Source of the DNA: an uncultured Ulvibacter sp.
GTDB lineage: Bacteria > Bacteroidota > Bacteroidia > Flavobacteriales > Flavobacteriaceae
Direction of reading: 5' to 3'
Length of the DNA stretch: 64,000 bases
Assembly (NCBI GenBank): GCA_938041335.1
Contig: CALIAF010000039.1
Coordinates: forward strand, 1 to 64,000
In this document: one piece after another, positions 50,587-59,359 of the stretch
Layout: the number at the start of each line of letters is the position of its first letter
How positions within the stretch are numbered: the stretch's first letter is position 1
Made by a program: the position numbers and the translations under genes
The notes under the pieces: model-generated
Databases searched by the model: none
Told to the model about the DNA's origin: nothing
The model's input: the letters and a program-made list of their open reading frames with translations, nothing else

Positions 50587-53013
50587 TTAATAATTCACAT
50601 ACACAAACCCCAACAACGGCTGGGTAAAGTTCGGGTCATTTAATTCTAGCGAATAATAATACGTCCCTACAGGAACCAATATTTCTTGATAGAGTAATCC
50701 TTCATTGGGTATTCCAGACCAAAGCCCTAATTCTGGGCCACCTTCGTAGATAAGCTGACCGTGACGACTAAATATTTTAAGACGATAATCATCAAAAATA
50801 GCTATTAAGCCACTTATGTTAAAATTGTCATTAAAACCATCAGCATTAGGGGAAAACCCTTGTGGGATAAACGGTGCACAGTTTTCTGTACGAATAAGAA
50901 ACGAAGACACCGTGAAGCAAACTTCATTTTCTAGCCGGATATAAATCTCTTGCGGGTCTCTTGTATTGCTGAAATTTTCTGGATCTTGTATGGAATTAAA
51001 ATCACCTAATGCATCGGCTTGGCTTACATAATAACTTGTGATTCCGTTAACGAGGCTCGTCGCAAGTTCGTCTTGATCTCGTAGATTGAAAATTGCGGTG
51101 TTAAACCCAAGATCACACGCTATTAAATCTGGCAAAGGAGGAAGGTCTGGAAGGTTTCCGAAGAAGGTATCCACGTCCCATACATTATTGGTTTCATCCA
51201 ATTCTTCAACGATACCTTGACCATTGCCTATGTCATCTACCCGGGCCCTCAGAATAAAACCATTTGGAGTAGCTTCTGGGAAGGTAAAGGATATAAAACC
51301 GTCTTCGCTGCCGCCTATGGCAATATCGGCCTGTGTTGTTGCCTGCGCTAATAGTGTATTGTCTGCATAAAAGGCTATTGGTGTATTTGCAGGTAAAATG
51401 GCTGTAGCATCAATATTAGAGACCGTATAATCGATTTCTATTACACGCATACGACAAGGAAAAACGGCAGATGTAAACGCAATAGTTGCATCTGGCAAGG
51501 GGCAAACGGCAACGCCTATAGAGAAGACCTCGATAATGAAACAATCTGGGTTTTCTACACGCACATATATGGGGAGTAAAGGGCTTTCGGTCTCAAAAGA
51601 TTCAGGATTTAGAATGGAGTTTGTTTGGTTCTCTGCGTCTGTTTGAGTTAGGAAAAAAGTAACGATAGTAACATTTGAAATTATTGTTACCGCTTCATTT
51701 AAATCAAAGACTTCTATGCCAACGGCATTACATATTTCAAGGTCTTCTAATGAAAACTCAGGAAATACTAATAAATGTACTGGTACGGAATCTTCATTAT
51801 TATCTTCAATAATTTCTTCAACAATACCTGTTCCGTCGCCAATATCATCAACGACAATACGCAATAGAAAGTCTGCAGGAATTTCTGGCGGAATAACGAG
51901 CGTCTCAAAACCTATCCCAGAACCACCTATTGGGATTTCAAAAGTAGTTTGGCTTTGCGCAATCAACGTGTTGTCTGCATATATAGCGATTGGAGTGTTT
52001 ATTGGAAGTGGCGCCGTACTGTTTTCATTAAAGACGGTATACTTTAATTCGAGGGTGCGGTTTCCGCAAACGGGGTCATAAGAGATTTCTGTAATTTGAA
52101 CCGTGGCTTCAGGCAGTTCACTATTAAACACCGTCACGATGTTATTAATCATTACAAAATCTTGCCCAGAGTTAAGGTCAATTATGGCTTGGGTATCACC
52201 AGCATTGATAACCGCTTCTACATTATAGACATCAATATCCATATTGTAAAGATCATTTGCTCCTGTAAAACTATTAGTGCTGTTAAAGGCGTTGTTGGCT
52301 GGATTGAGCGGGGGATTACTTATTAATGTGCCGTTGATTCTTAAAGATTCTTCTACGGCTAGCGCACTGTCACCTTCCCAAGCAAGGAAGCCAATTTTTG
52401 CGCCATCTGAGTCAATCACATTGAGATTGTCAAGTACGATGGTCAATTCGTTTTCTGAAATATTAACGCTCTCCAATCCGTCAAATATATTGACATTCCG
52501 TAAATTAAAAGTGGGGTCTTCATAGATCAAAGTTACGGCCCAGCCTCCGAAATTAGTGGAGTTTCCGTTGCAATAAAATTCAATGTTTGCAGACAGGTCA
52601 AGATCTGTAAGGGTGTATATTCCATTACCATTTGCCTCAATGATATTCGTGACATCTGCCACTGCGGCAAAGTAAGTGTATTCAGTTCCGTTAGATAAAA
52701 AGGATAGACTAAAATCGCGTTGTGCGGTCACCTGAGTGCCATTTAAAGTGACATCAAGATCTCCTGGGTCAAGACTTCCTGCCCAATATAAATAGGCAGC
52801 AACTACCGTTTGACCTGGTAACAAGGTAAGCTCAGCGCTGGTTTCAGTAAGTAATTGGCAGGGATCATTTGCTCCGTTTTCCCTTGTGTTAAGGGTGTTT
52901 CCAAAGGCCAGATAATCATAACGCCCATTAAAAGATTCGAACAATTGTACGTCTTGTGCAACCAAAGACATAGAAATGATAAGAAAAAGTAGGAGGGACG
53001 ATACCCGTCTCAT
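50587..53013 (-). CDS. Large secreted protein with CARDB-like repeats and T9SS type B sorting domain
   Basis: 808 residues. Signal peptide 1-19 (ends LVAQ). The first 280 residues resemble a DUF3344-like beta domain (YLYWAGSLDPGDLDVTLNGT). Two CARDB-like Ig modules follow, each with the phrase NTPIAIYADNTLIAQ or NTPIAFYADNTLLAQ and DDIGDGTGIVEE or DDIGNGQGIVEE. The C-terminal 85 residues are the gliding-motility-type sorting domain (FIPQGFSPNADGFNDNF, LKIFSRHGQLIYEG, VPVGTYYYSLEL). It is exported by the type IX system and probably surface-attached; ligand or activity unknown. Single gene, next to an ABC-2 transporter on the same strand. Confidence 0.9.
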   Translation of the reverse strand: MRRVSSLLLFLIISMSLVAQDVQLFESFNGRYDYLAFGNTLNTRENGANDPCQLLTETSAELTLLPGQTVVAAYLYWAGSLDPGDLDVTLNGTQVTAQRDFSLSFLSNGTEYTYFAAVADVTNIIEANGNGIYTLTDLDLSANIEFYCNGNSTNFGGWAVTLIYEDPTFNLRNVNIFDGLESVNISENELTIVLDNLNVIDSDGAKIGFLAWEGDSALAVEESLRINGTLISNPPLNPANNAFNSTNSFTGANDLYNMDIDVYNVEAVINAGDTQAIIDLNSGQDFVMINNIVTVFNSELPEATVQITEISYDPVCGNRTLELKYTVFNENSTAPLPINTPIAIYADNTLIAQSQTTFEIPIGGSGIGFETLVIPPEIPADFLLRIVVDDIGDGTGIVEEIIEDNNEDSVPVHLLVFPEFSLEDLEICNAVGIEVFDLNEAVTIISNVTIVTFFLTQTDAENQTNSILNPESFETESPLLPIYVRVENPDCFIIEVFSIGVAVCPLPDATIAFTSAVFPCRMRVIEIDYTVSNIDATAILPANTPIAFYADNTLLAQATTQADIAIGGSEDGFISFTFPEATPNGFILRARVDDIGNGQGIVEELDETNNVWDVDTFFGNLPDLPPLPDLIACDLGFNTAIFNLRDQDELATSLVNGITSYYVSQADALGDFNSIQDPENFSNTRDPQEIYIRLENEVCFTVSSFLIRTENCAPFIPQGFSPNADGFNDNFNISGLIAIFDDYRLKIFSRHGQLIYEGGPELGLWSGIPNEGLLYQEILVPVGTYYYSLELNDPNFTQPLLGFVYVNY

Positions 53014-53105
53014 AGCGTGATTGATTATTGTTTAAATATAATCAATTCTTGCTGAAGCGAAATCAATGAAACCTATTTTATGGTTTAGAATATTTCCGCA
53101 GTAAT

Positions 53106-53942
53106 TTATAAATCTCTTCTTTTTAAGATCACCCACGCCCAGTAAATAAACAACACGGTCCATATGGATACGATTGCGACATTAAGTAAGGTAACATCAT
53201 ATGATTTAGTAATCTCTTCACCTACCTGGCTCGCAATAGATTGCACACCGCCAAGCCTTGTAAAAGGTTCTTTAATTAAGTTGCTCATTGATTCTAATGG
53301 GAAGAACTGAACAATAGATTCTGCTATGTCTGTGTCTTTAAAGACTTTAAATTTTAAGAAAGCATAGGTGATGTTTTCAATGATCCACCATATAAAAAGA
53401 AACCCAAGTGCAAAAGCAGATCGCTTTACAAGAACCCCGAGAAATAAACAAAATGAAAAGAAGGCTACTAGTTTGATAAAGTAAGCCAGGATATAATCTA
53501 AGTCTCTAAATATGATTCCTAGTTCTGTGTAATCTGAGAAAAACAAGCCCAGAATCATTGATAAAACGAAAACAAAAATCGTAGATGCCACTGCAAAAAG
53601 GAGCACAGTAACAAACTTAGATAATATAAATTCCTTTTTACTTAAGCCGTCAATTAGGTTTTGTTTTAAGGTTCTATAACTATATTCATTAGCAACTAAT
53701 GATACTATTACAATGGCAAAGAATAATTTAAGCCAAGCCGCGAGATACGTATTAAAATGCCATATAAATGGGAAATTAAAGATGCCTTGATCTGCCACTC
53801 TAAAGTTAACACCCGCAAAATTAAATTCTATGGAAGCGATAAGCGCAATAAATGTGATTAACACAAAGTATACGATTGATATCACTTTAACAGATTTGTT
53901 ATAGCGTATTTTCTGAAATTCTATATTGAGAAGACGTAGCAT
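53106..53942 (-). CDS. ABC-2 type transporter permease
   Basis: 278 residues with six predicted membrane helices (near 18-38, 65-85, 107-130, 145-170, 176-193 and 253-272) and no ATPase motifs. EYSYRTLKQNLIDGLSKKEFILSKF is the coupling region seen in bacitracin/lantibiotic-type ABC-2 permeases (split here for reading; residues about 86-110). The gene starts 2 bases after the ATPase gene, so they form one transporter. Substrate unknown. Confidence 0.87.
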   Translation of the reverse strand: MLRLLNIEFQKIRYNKSVKVISIVYFVLITFIALIASIEFNFAGVNFRVADQGIFNFPFIWHFNTYLAAWLKLFFAIVIVSLVANEYSYRTLKQNLIDGLSKKEFILSKFVTVLLFAVASTIFVFVLSMILGLFFSDYTELGIIFRDLDYILAYFIKLVAFFSFCLFLGVLVKRSAFALGFLFIWWIIENITYAFLKFKVFKDTDIAESIVQFFPLESMSNLIKEPFTRLGGVQSIASQVGEEITKSYDVTLLNVAIVSIWTVLFIYWAWVILKRRDL

Positions 53943-53944
53943 GA

Positions 53945-54841
53945 TTAGTTGTTTTTAGTAAGTTCAAGAAATTGTTCTTCAAGGCTCTCTTTGCGTTTCA
54001 CTAGATGTGATAATGCGATACCTTTTTCAAAACAGAGCTTATTAATTGCTGCTGCATCCATTGGTTCTTTTAGATAGGCGATTATGGTATCGTTCTCTTC
54101 TTTTACAGAAGTAAAAGATCCACTGTTTTCTAATGTTGCCTTCAATTGTAACATATCATTAGCTTGAACAGTAATAAAACCGTGACTCGAGTTCATATTC
54201 TCTACACTCCCTACGTATAAGCTTTTTCCTTTTCTAAGGATGACAACGTGGGTGCATACCTTTTCTACTTCGTCCAGTAAATGAGAAGCTAGTAGTATCG
54301 TAGTACCGTTTGTTGCTATGGTCTTTATTATTTGTCTTATTTGATGAATTCCTTGCGGGTCTAAACCGTTTGTAGGTTCATCTAAGATGAGTATTTCTGG
54401 GTCATTTAAAAGTGCAGAAGCAATAGCCAGACGTTGTTTCATCCCTAAACTAAAGGTGCTAAATTTACTGTGCTGTCTTTCTTCAAGGCCTACAACTGCC
54501 AGTTTTTCTGAAACTTTCTCTGTTGCTACTCCCTTAATTTTACAAACCAATTCTAGGTTTTGATAGGCAGACATATAGGGGTAAAAGTTTGGGTGCTCGA
54601 TAATTGCACCAACCTTTTTTAACGCCTCGTGGGTCGTTCCAGAACCGTCAAACCAGTGAAAGTCTCCTTCTGTTTTGTTCACTACGTTGAGCACAATACC
54701 AAGCGTGGTAGATTTTCCGCTCCCGTTAGGACCGAGTATGCCGTAGACATTTCCTTTTTCTATGGTGAACGATAGATTGTCCACTGCTGTAATAGGACCA
54801 AACTTTTTAGTTAGGTTATTAATAGTGAGAATAGTATTCAC
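53945..54841 (-). CDS. ABC transporter ATP-binding protein
   Basis: 298 residues from a GTG start. Walker A GILGPNGSGKSTTLGI (34-49), Q-loop near GAIIEHPNFYPYMSAYQN, signature FSLGMKQRLAIASAL, Walker B ILILDEPTNGLDPQG, H-loop LLASHLLDEV. The layout (CcmA/YhaQ-like) plus a C-terminal 80-residue extension fits drug- or bacteriocin-export ATPases. It pairs with the following permease. No upstream partner gene suggests the substrate. Confidence 0.92.
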   Translation of the reverse strand: MNTILTINNLTKKFGPITAVDNLSFTIEKGNVYGILGPNGSGKSTTLGIVLNVVNKTEGDFHWFDGSGTTHEALKKVGAIIEHPNFYPYMSAYQNLELVCKIKGVATEKVSEKLAVVGLEERQHSKFSTFSLGMKQRLAIASALLNDPEILILDEPTNGLDPQGIHQIRQIIKTIATNGTTILLASHLLDEVEKVCTHVVILRKGKSLYVGSVENMNSSHGFITVQANDMLQLKATLENSGSFTSVKEENDTIIAYLKEPMDAAAINKLCFEKGIALSHLVKRKESLEEQFLELTKNN

Positions 54842-54929
54842 GTGCGGTTGATTTTTTGTGGTTGCTAGTATGACGAGCCGAGTCAGAAATTGTTACAGAT
54901 GGGGAGCAGGAAGTTTGAGTAGGGATTTC

Positions 54930-55256
54930 TTAAACAAATATTTTCCAAATTGGAATAAAAGGGAAAATCATACAAACGAGCGATAGGATAAAAGCGATCA
55001 CCACATATTTTCTTTCTTCTTTCTTATACTTTGCCATCCACGTTACGAATAAGCATAGCAGTCCTATAAAAACGATGTAGATTTTTTGAGCAAACCCAAA
55101 TAACTCGTGAAGGCCATAAAATGCTCTTTTTTCTCCTTCCAATGACTGGTAATCAAGATAAATTTGTCGCTCAACAAATGCGTATACGAGAACCCCAATG
55201 ACGCTAATACTAATAGCAATCCAACTAAATCTTTTATTTTTTACTTGAATACTCAA
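54930..55256 (-). CDS. Small three-helix membrane protein
   Basis: 108 residues from a TTG start with three hydrophobic segments (about 10-28, 56-73, 84-104) separated by charged loops (EGEKRAFYGLHELFG, KYKKEERKY). No family recognised. It begins 1 base after the NdpA-like gene stop, so it is translated from the same mRNA. Function unknown. Confidence 0.7.
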   Translation of the reverse strand: MSIQVKNKRFSWIAISISVIGVLVYAFVERQIYLDYQSLEGEKRAFYGLHELFGFAQKIYIVFIGLLCLFVTWMAKYKKEERKYVVIAFILSLVCMIFPFIPIWKIFV

Positions 55257-55257
55257 A

Positions 55258-56316
55258 TCAAGACTTCTCTTCTTTATTAAAATAAACCAAATAGTAATAC
55301 ATCTGTTTGTCTTCGTCCCAGCCTTTTTCTACAAACTTATCTGCGCTTTCTGGGTTGATAAAATCCATTTTAATCTGGATGTGTGTATCTAGATTTATAA
55401 CATTTTTAATCTTTTTGCGGGCAGCAGTCACTGCTGTATTTGCAATAGGAAAGGAGGTCAAGTCTTCAATACTGTACTTAGGTGCCTTCTCAGATTTGTA
55501 ATGGTTAAATTCTGGAATCAGGCTTGGATTGTCTATCACATCGTTCATAAATGCAGATTCTTCAAAGCTGTCATTCTTTGCAAAATGATTTACAGCACGA
55601 TTCATAAACATTACCTCTTCTTTCTTATCCTCTGCTGGTAGCACTACGTCTTTGGCAAAATCTTGACAGAATTTTAAGTACTTTTTAGTATAAAAATTAT
55701 CATCCTCAAAAGCATCTAGCCCTAAGAAACTCTCTATCCAATAGCGTGCATCATAGCGATTGCTATCTACAGATAGTATTTTATAACCTTCTTCTCTATG
55801 TTTGTTAAAGATGATACATCCCTTATCTAATTTATTAAGGCTCACTCCTTGTTGTAGCACAGCATCTAGTTGGTTTTCTGTTTCATCGAATTGCAAGAAA
55901 TCTTGTTTTAATTCGGACTTAAAAATACCTACAGCATCCATTTTCTCATTATCCAACTGTACATTTTCAAGATACGCAATATACACCTCACCGCTTTTTA
56001 TGTGCGGATGCATAGATTGGTCAAAAAGATATTTTGTGATTTTCTTACTCATTTCATGGACCGTCTCCGGGTTGTCAAAAATAGAGTTGACAGCGCTATA
56101 AACCTCGTGAAACTCAAGATCTGCCTCGTGATGAAAATGAAAATAATTCTCTTCTTTTTCTCTAAAGGGTTTTAAAAAAAACTCTTTCATCAAAGGACGA
56201 ATCTCATCATCAATTTTATACGTATCGTTTGATAGTACAACAGATTCATTGCGGCTTTTATTCCCTACACGGTGAATAGAAAGTGAAGATATTTGAGTAT
56301 TAAATAAGTTGATCAT
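55258..56316 (-). CDS. Nucleoid-associated protein, NdpA/YejK-like
   Basis: 352 residues related to the 37-kDa nucleoid-associated family (PF04245): SSLSIHRVGNKSRNESVVLS at the start, SGEVYIAYLENVQLDN and AVGIFKSELKQDFLQF, then KGCIIFNKHREEGYKILSVD. It is cytoplasmic; DNA association is known for E. coli YejK, whereas a role here is inferred. It is followed directly by the small membrane-protein gene. Confidence 0.85.
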   Translation of the reverse strand: MINLFNTQISSLSIHRVGNKSRNESVVLSNDTYKIDDEIRPLMKEFFLKPFREKEENYFHFHHEADLEFHEVYSAVNSIFDNPETVHEMSKKITKYLFDQSMHPHIKSGEVYIAYLENVQLDNEKMDAVGIFKSELKQDFLQFDETENQLDAVLQQGVSLNKLDKGCIIFNKHREEGYKILSVDSNRYDARYWIESFLGLDAFEDDNFYTKKYLKFCQDFAKDVVLPAEDKKEEVMFMNRAVNHFAKNDSFEESAFMNDVIDNPSLIPEFNHYKSEKAPKYSIEDLTSFPIANTAVTAARKKIKNVINLDTHIQIKMDFINPESADKFVEKGWDEDKQMYYYLVYFNKEEKS

Positions 56317-56330
56317 TTTTTACTTCGTGC

Positions 56331-56410
56331 TTTAGGCTTTAGGCAATATGCTTTAAGCTTTATATTGTTGTTATTGTACTGTGCTAACTGCCTAAAGCAT
56401 ATCGCTTAAA
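56331..56410. repeat. Shuffled GCTTTAAGC/GCCTAAAGC repeats
   Basis: Left side holds TTTAGGC and GCTTTAAGC words; right side GCCTAAAGC and GCTTAAAGC, their complements in changed order. It could fold into alternative hairpins and looks slippage-derived. Confidence 0.5.
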
Positions 56411-56412
56411 GC

Positions 56413-56430
56413 AAAAGCCATCGGCTTTTT
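56413..56430 (-). terminator. Short terminator of the pRiA4b-like gene
   Basis: AAAAGCC and GGCTTTT flank an ATC loop immediately after the stop of the minus-strand gene ending at 56433. Seven-bp stem with T-run; moderate strength. Confidence 0.6.
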
Positions 56431-56432
56431 AA

Positions 56433-56942
56433 TTAATTCCAGTTCTCGTCAAAATCCATAGCATCATAATCGCTATCGTCATACCCGTCATCAAACTCAT
56501 CATCTTCATCTAGTGCCTCACTTTTAAACTCTGGTTCTAATGCTTCTAGAGGTATTTCTCCTTTTGCAAACATAAGGTTGGGGTATTGCATACCAGGCTC
56601 AGGTTCTGTGATTTCTGCTAATTCGATTAAGAAGGTCCACATGTATAAAAAATCATATACGTAGATTAATTTTGTTTGTTTTACCCACAAAGTATCTCCT
56701 AATAGGGTATCACTCATTACGCGTTTTTCTCCTGGCTTCTCGCTCATATCAAAGAGTGCAATCTCTTCTCCTTGTTCCCAAGCGTCGTTACTCACATAAA
56801 AAGACGCCATTTCTTGCCCCTCAAAACCAAAGGACTGTGTAATCACATTATGAAAATCTTCTAAGTTACTAGAAGACTGAATCTCTATATCTCTAAAGAT
56901 ATCCTCAACAGTATCTAGAATCACTCGCAAACGGTAAATCAT
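56433..56942 (-). CDS. Plasmid pRiA4b ORF-3-like (IS1096 TnpR-like) protein
   Basis: 169 residues: MIYRLRVILDTVEDIFRDIE and SNLEDFHNVITQSFGFEG, then ASFYVSNDAWEQGEEIALFD match the pRiA4b ORF-3-like domain, and a C-terminal 25-residue acidic tail (DEDDEFDDGYDDSDYDAMDF) follows. The domain was named from plasmid and IS passenger genes, but in Bacteroidota it is usually chromosomal and no transposase, terminal repeat or att site is present here. Function unknown; the acidic tail suggests a protein- or nucleic-acid-mimicking surface. Confidence 0.8.
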   Translation of the reverse strand: MIYRLRVILDTVEDIFRDIEIQSSSNLEDFHNVITQSFGFEGQEMASFYVSNDAWEQGEEIALFDMSEKPGEKRVMSDTLLGDTLWVKQTKLIYVYDFLYMWTFLIELAEITEPEPGMQYPNLMFAKGEIPLEALEPEFKSEALDEDDEFDDGYDDSDYDAMDFDENWN

Positions 56943-57080
56943 AGTCTAAAAATGTTAGCCTACAAATATATTAGTTTCCTTTGGAGATAACAGAATGGGA
57001 AGGGGAATAATTACTACGGAAATGGGAGAGATATTAACAATACGAACTTGAAATCCAAATCGAATTTAAAAACTATTAAC

Positions 57081-57602
57081 TTATCTTCTTCTTGAACGTG
57101 TGGCTTCACTTATTTCTGGGCTAAATATCGTATATGTTGTACCAGAACGGCCAGCGAAATCTTTCGCAAATAAAATTGCTTTTTCTTCGGTCTTAAATTC
57201 TTTTATAAATAGTTTTTCTCTGTGCGATACATTTAAAAGATACACCTTAAAAACGCGACTCTTTGTTGTTACTTGTGCATTAGATCCGCCATATACGGTT
57301 TGCTTTTGATCTGTCAATAAGACACCAATGTCGGGATACTCAGTCAGTGGAAGCCACTTTCCTTTTTTTATAAAGAATTGCTTCGAATAATATTTAAACA
57401 CTTTGGCTTTAGTGTCTATTTGGATACCAATAGTTGAAAAACTAAAATAAACTCCTAAAAGAATAAATAGTAATGCAAAAAAGACCGCCCCTCCTTTAAT
57501 CAATGTGAGCAATGCAAAAAAGAAAAAGAAGTATCCTACTATTGTTATTGCTAGCGTAAATTTTTGCTCTATATAATGATGCAAATCAACTTTATAAACC
57601 AT
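57081..57602 (-). CDS. Two-helix membrane protein of unknown function
   Basis: 173 residues. Two membrane helices close together (about 16-34 ITIVGYFFFFFALLTLI and 39-58 AVFFALLFILLGVYFSF) are followed by a soluble beta-rich domain (FKYYSKQFFIKKGKWLPLTE, VFKVYLLNVSHREKLFIKEF, FAKDFAGRSGTTYTIFSP) and a basic end RSRRR. PH-domain-like fold is possible. It begins 2 bases before the ctaA stop region, i.e. coupled to ctaA, which it follows. Function unknown. Confidence 0.7.
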   Translation of the reverse strand: MVYKVDLHHYIEQKFTLAITIVGYFFFFFALLTLIKGGAVFFALLFILLGVYFSFSTIGIQIDTKAKVFKYYSKQFFIKKGKWLPLTEYPDIGVLLTDQKQTVYGGSNAQVTTKSRVFKVYLLNVSHREKLFIKEFKTEEKAILFAKDFAGRSGTTYTIFSPEISEATRSRRR

Positions 57603-57604
57603 AA

Positions 57605-58618
57605 TTACTTACTATAACGATGCAAAGTAAACGTCATTGCTGCTAATAAAAAGAAGGCCATCACTTGATGCAAGACTCCAAGAATAACAGGCACTTGTAA
57701 TAGTAGGGTTAGTATCCCTAAAATAAACTGCACAATCACAAGAATAACCAATGTATTAACTCCTTTAGACTGCAATACAGTTTGCGCTTGTTGCTTAGAT
57801 TTCCACCAGATAATCGCGATAAAGATCACAACGATATAGGCTAATGTTCTATGCACAAACTGCACCCCACTTTTTCCCTCAATAAAGTTGCGCCATACCG
57901 GATTTTGCTCAATAGTAACAGAATCGTGTATCCATTGCCCATCGCTCATCATGGGCCAGTGGTTATGAATCCATCCAGCATCTAGTCCCGCTACAAATGC
58001 GCCATAAATAATTTGAATAATTAGCACCAAAAGCCCCACTCTAATTAAATTTCTGAAGCGGATATTAATTTCTTTTTTCTGCGGAAATTTTAAATCTAGC
58101 GCTACCCATAAAGTATAAGCAAAAGTGATAAAGGCCGTTGTTAAGTGCATGGCAAGCCGATAATGGCTCACGTCTGGTCTATCAACTAGTCCGCTTTTTA
58201 CCATATACCAACCTAAAAACCCTTGAAAACCTCCCAAGACTAATAAGAGGATACATTTTTTTATAGTGGACTTGGAGAGTTGGCGTTTCAGCAAAAAATA
58301 AAGGAACGGAAGCAAGAAAACAACACCAATAAAGCGACCTAATACACGGTGTATCCATTCCCAGAAGTAGATGTCTTTAAAATCTTCTATGGACATCCCG
58401 CTGTTCTTCTTTTGATATTCAGGGTATTCTTTATAAAGATCAAATGCAGCTTCCCATTCTACCTCATTCATAGGCGGTATGGTGCCAGATATCAATTTGT
58501 AGTTTGAGATAGAAAGACCAGAATGGGTAAGCCGTGTGATGCCGCCAACCACTACCATTATAAATATCAGTACGCATCCGGTAAGCAGCCAGTAGATTAC
58601 TTTTTTATTGTCTTTCAT
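57605..58618 (-). CDS. ctaA: Heme A synthase (COX15/CtaA)
   Basis: 337 residues with eight predicted helices. The conserved quartet of His appears in GGITRLTHSGLS (helix 1 region), YFWEWIHRVLGRFIGV, YRLAMHLTTAF, VQFVHRTLAYIVV and LGVLHQVMAFF. It oxidises the C8 methyl of heme O to the formyl of heme A for aa3-type oxidases. Overlaps the GNAT gene by 14 bases; ctaB and cox genes are not in this window. Confidence 0.93.
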   Translation of the reverse strand: MKDNKKVIYWLLTGCVLIFIMVVVGGITRLTHSGLSISNYKLISGTIPPMNEVEWEAAFDLYKEYPEYQKKNSGMSIEDFKDIYFWEWIHRVLGRFIGVVFLLPFLYFLLKRQLSKSTIKKCILLLVLGGFQGFLGWYMVKSGLVDRPDVSHYRLAMHLTTAFITFAYTLWVALDLKFPQKKEINIRFRNLIRVGLLVLIIQIIYGAFVAGLDAGWIHNHWPMMSDGQWIHDSVTIEQNPVWRNFIEGKSGVQFVHRTLAYIVVIFIAIIWWKSKQQAQTVLQSKGVNTLVILVIVQFILGILTLLLQVPVILGVLHQVMAFFLLAAMTFTLHRYSK

Positions 58619-59138
58619 ACGTTTGTTTAGTTAGTAAAAACCAATCTGTGGCTTTGATTTCGTTGGGGTATGGTTTTGTCGCTGTTTTCTGAAACTTCAA
58701 CTTCTTTAACACCTGTGCAGATGCTGGATTTTCTGGATACACAAAACCATAGAGCTCCTTCAATTTTAAATCTGAAAATGCATAAGCTAATATCGCTTTT
58801 GAAGATTCTGTAGCAATGCCTTTACCCCAATATTCTGGTAGAAAGCGATACCCTAAATCTGTATGTCCAAAGTCTGATAAATATTTAACACCATTAAAGC
58901 CAATGATTTTATTGTCATTTTTGTGTATTACTGCAAATCTACCATATCCGTATTTCTCATAGTCTGCAAGCCAAACATCTTGGATTAAAGAAACGGCTTC
59001 TTGCAAGGTGCTTCTAACTACATCGCCAGTATGTTGTTGCGCCAGTTTATTGGAGCAAAATTCGAGCACGCCATTTTCATCCCCCATTTTAAAGGGGCGT
59101 AACAGCAATCGGTCTGTCTCTAATTGTACTTTGTTCAT
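58605..59138 (-). CDS. GNAT family N-acetyltransferase (RimJ/RimL-like)
   Basis: 177 residues beginning MNKVQLETDRLLLRPFKMGD, the classical RimJ/L start. The acetyl-CoA loop is YWGKGIATESSKAIL, followed by ELYGFVYPENPASAQVLKKL. Target unknown. It is a paralogue-like enzyme to the one at 29083-29616. Overlap with ctaA implies co-transcription, though no functional link is evident. Confidence 0.87.
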   Translation of the reverse strand: MNKVQLETDRLLLRPFKMGDENGVLEFCSNKLAQQHTGDVVRSTLQEAVSLIQDVWLADYEKYGYGRFAVIHKNDNKIIGFNGVKYLSDFGHTDLGYRFLPEYWGKGIATESSKAILAYAFSDLKLKELYGFVYPENPASAQVLKKLKFQKTATKPYPNEIKATDWFLLTKQTYERQ

Positions 59139-59208
59139 TTTTTTTTCAGTCTAAACTATTTATTTAGTTTAAATAAAACAATGAGCAATCTAAATTGTTA
59201 AGTGTTGT

Positions 59209-59282
59209 CCTTCGACAAGCTCAGGATGACAAGTAAGTAATTTACAATAAATCAATTTTGTCACACTGAGCTTGTCGAAGTG
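59209..59282. repeat. Inverted repeat CTTCGACAAGCTCAG / CTGAGCTTGTCGAAG
   Basis: Left arm 59209-59231 (CCTTCGACAAGCTCAGGATG...) and right arm 59259-59282 (TGTCACACTGAGCTTGTCGA...) share a 15-bp complementary core around an AT-rich centre of about 27 bases. The same words appear at 18344, 38190 and 50491. It is the clearest full copy in the window. Confidence 0.88.
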
Positions 59283-59359
59283 CATTCCCAAAATAGTAAA
59301 GTATTCTCATTCTTTTTATACATCAACTCCCGAATCTTCAGTTTTGGATGTTTAATATG

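Noticed and set aside
56433-56942. Insertion sequence (IS1096-like)
   Set aside because: Only the passenger-type domain is present; no transposase, terminal inverted repeats or target duplication.
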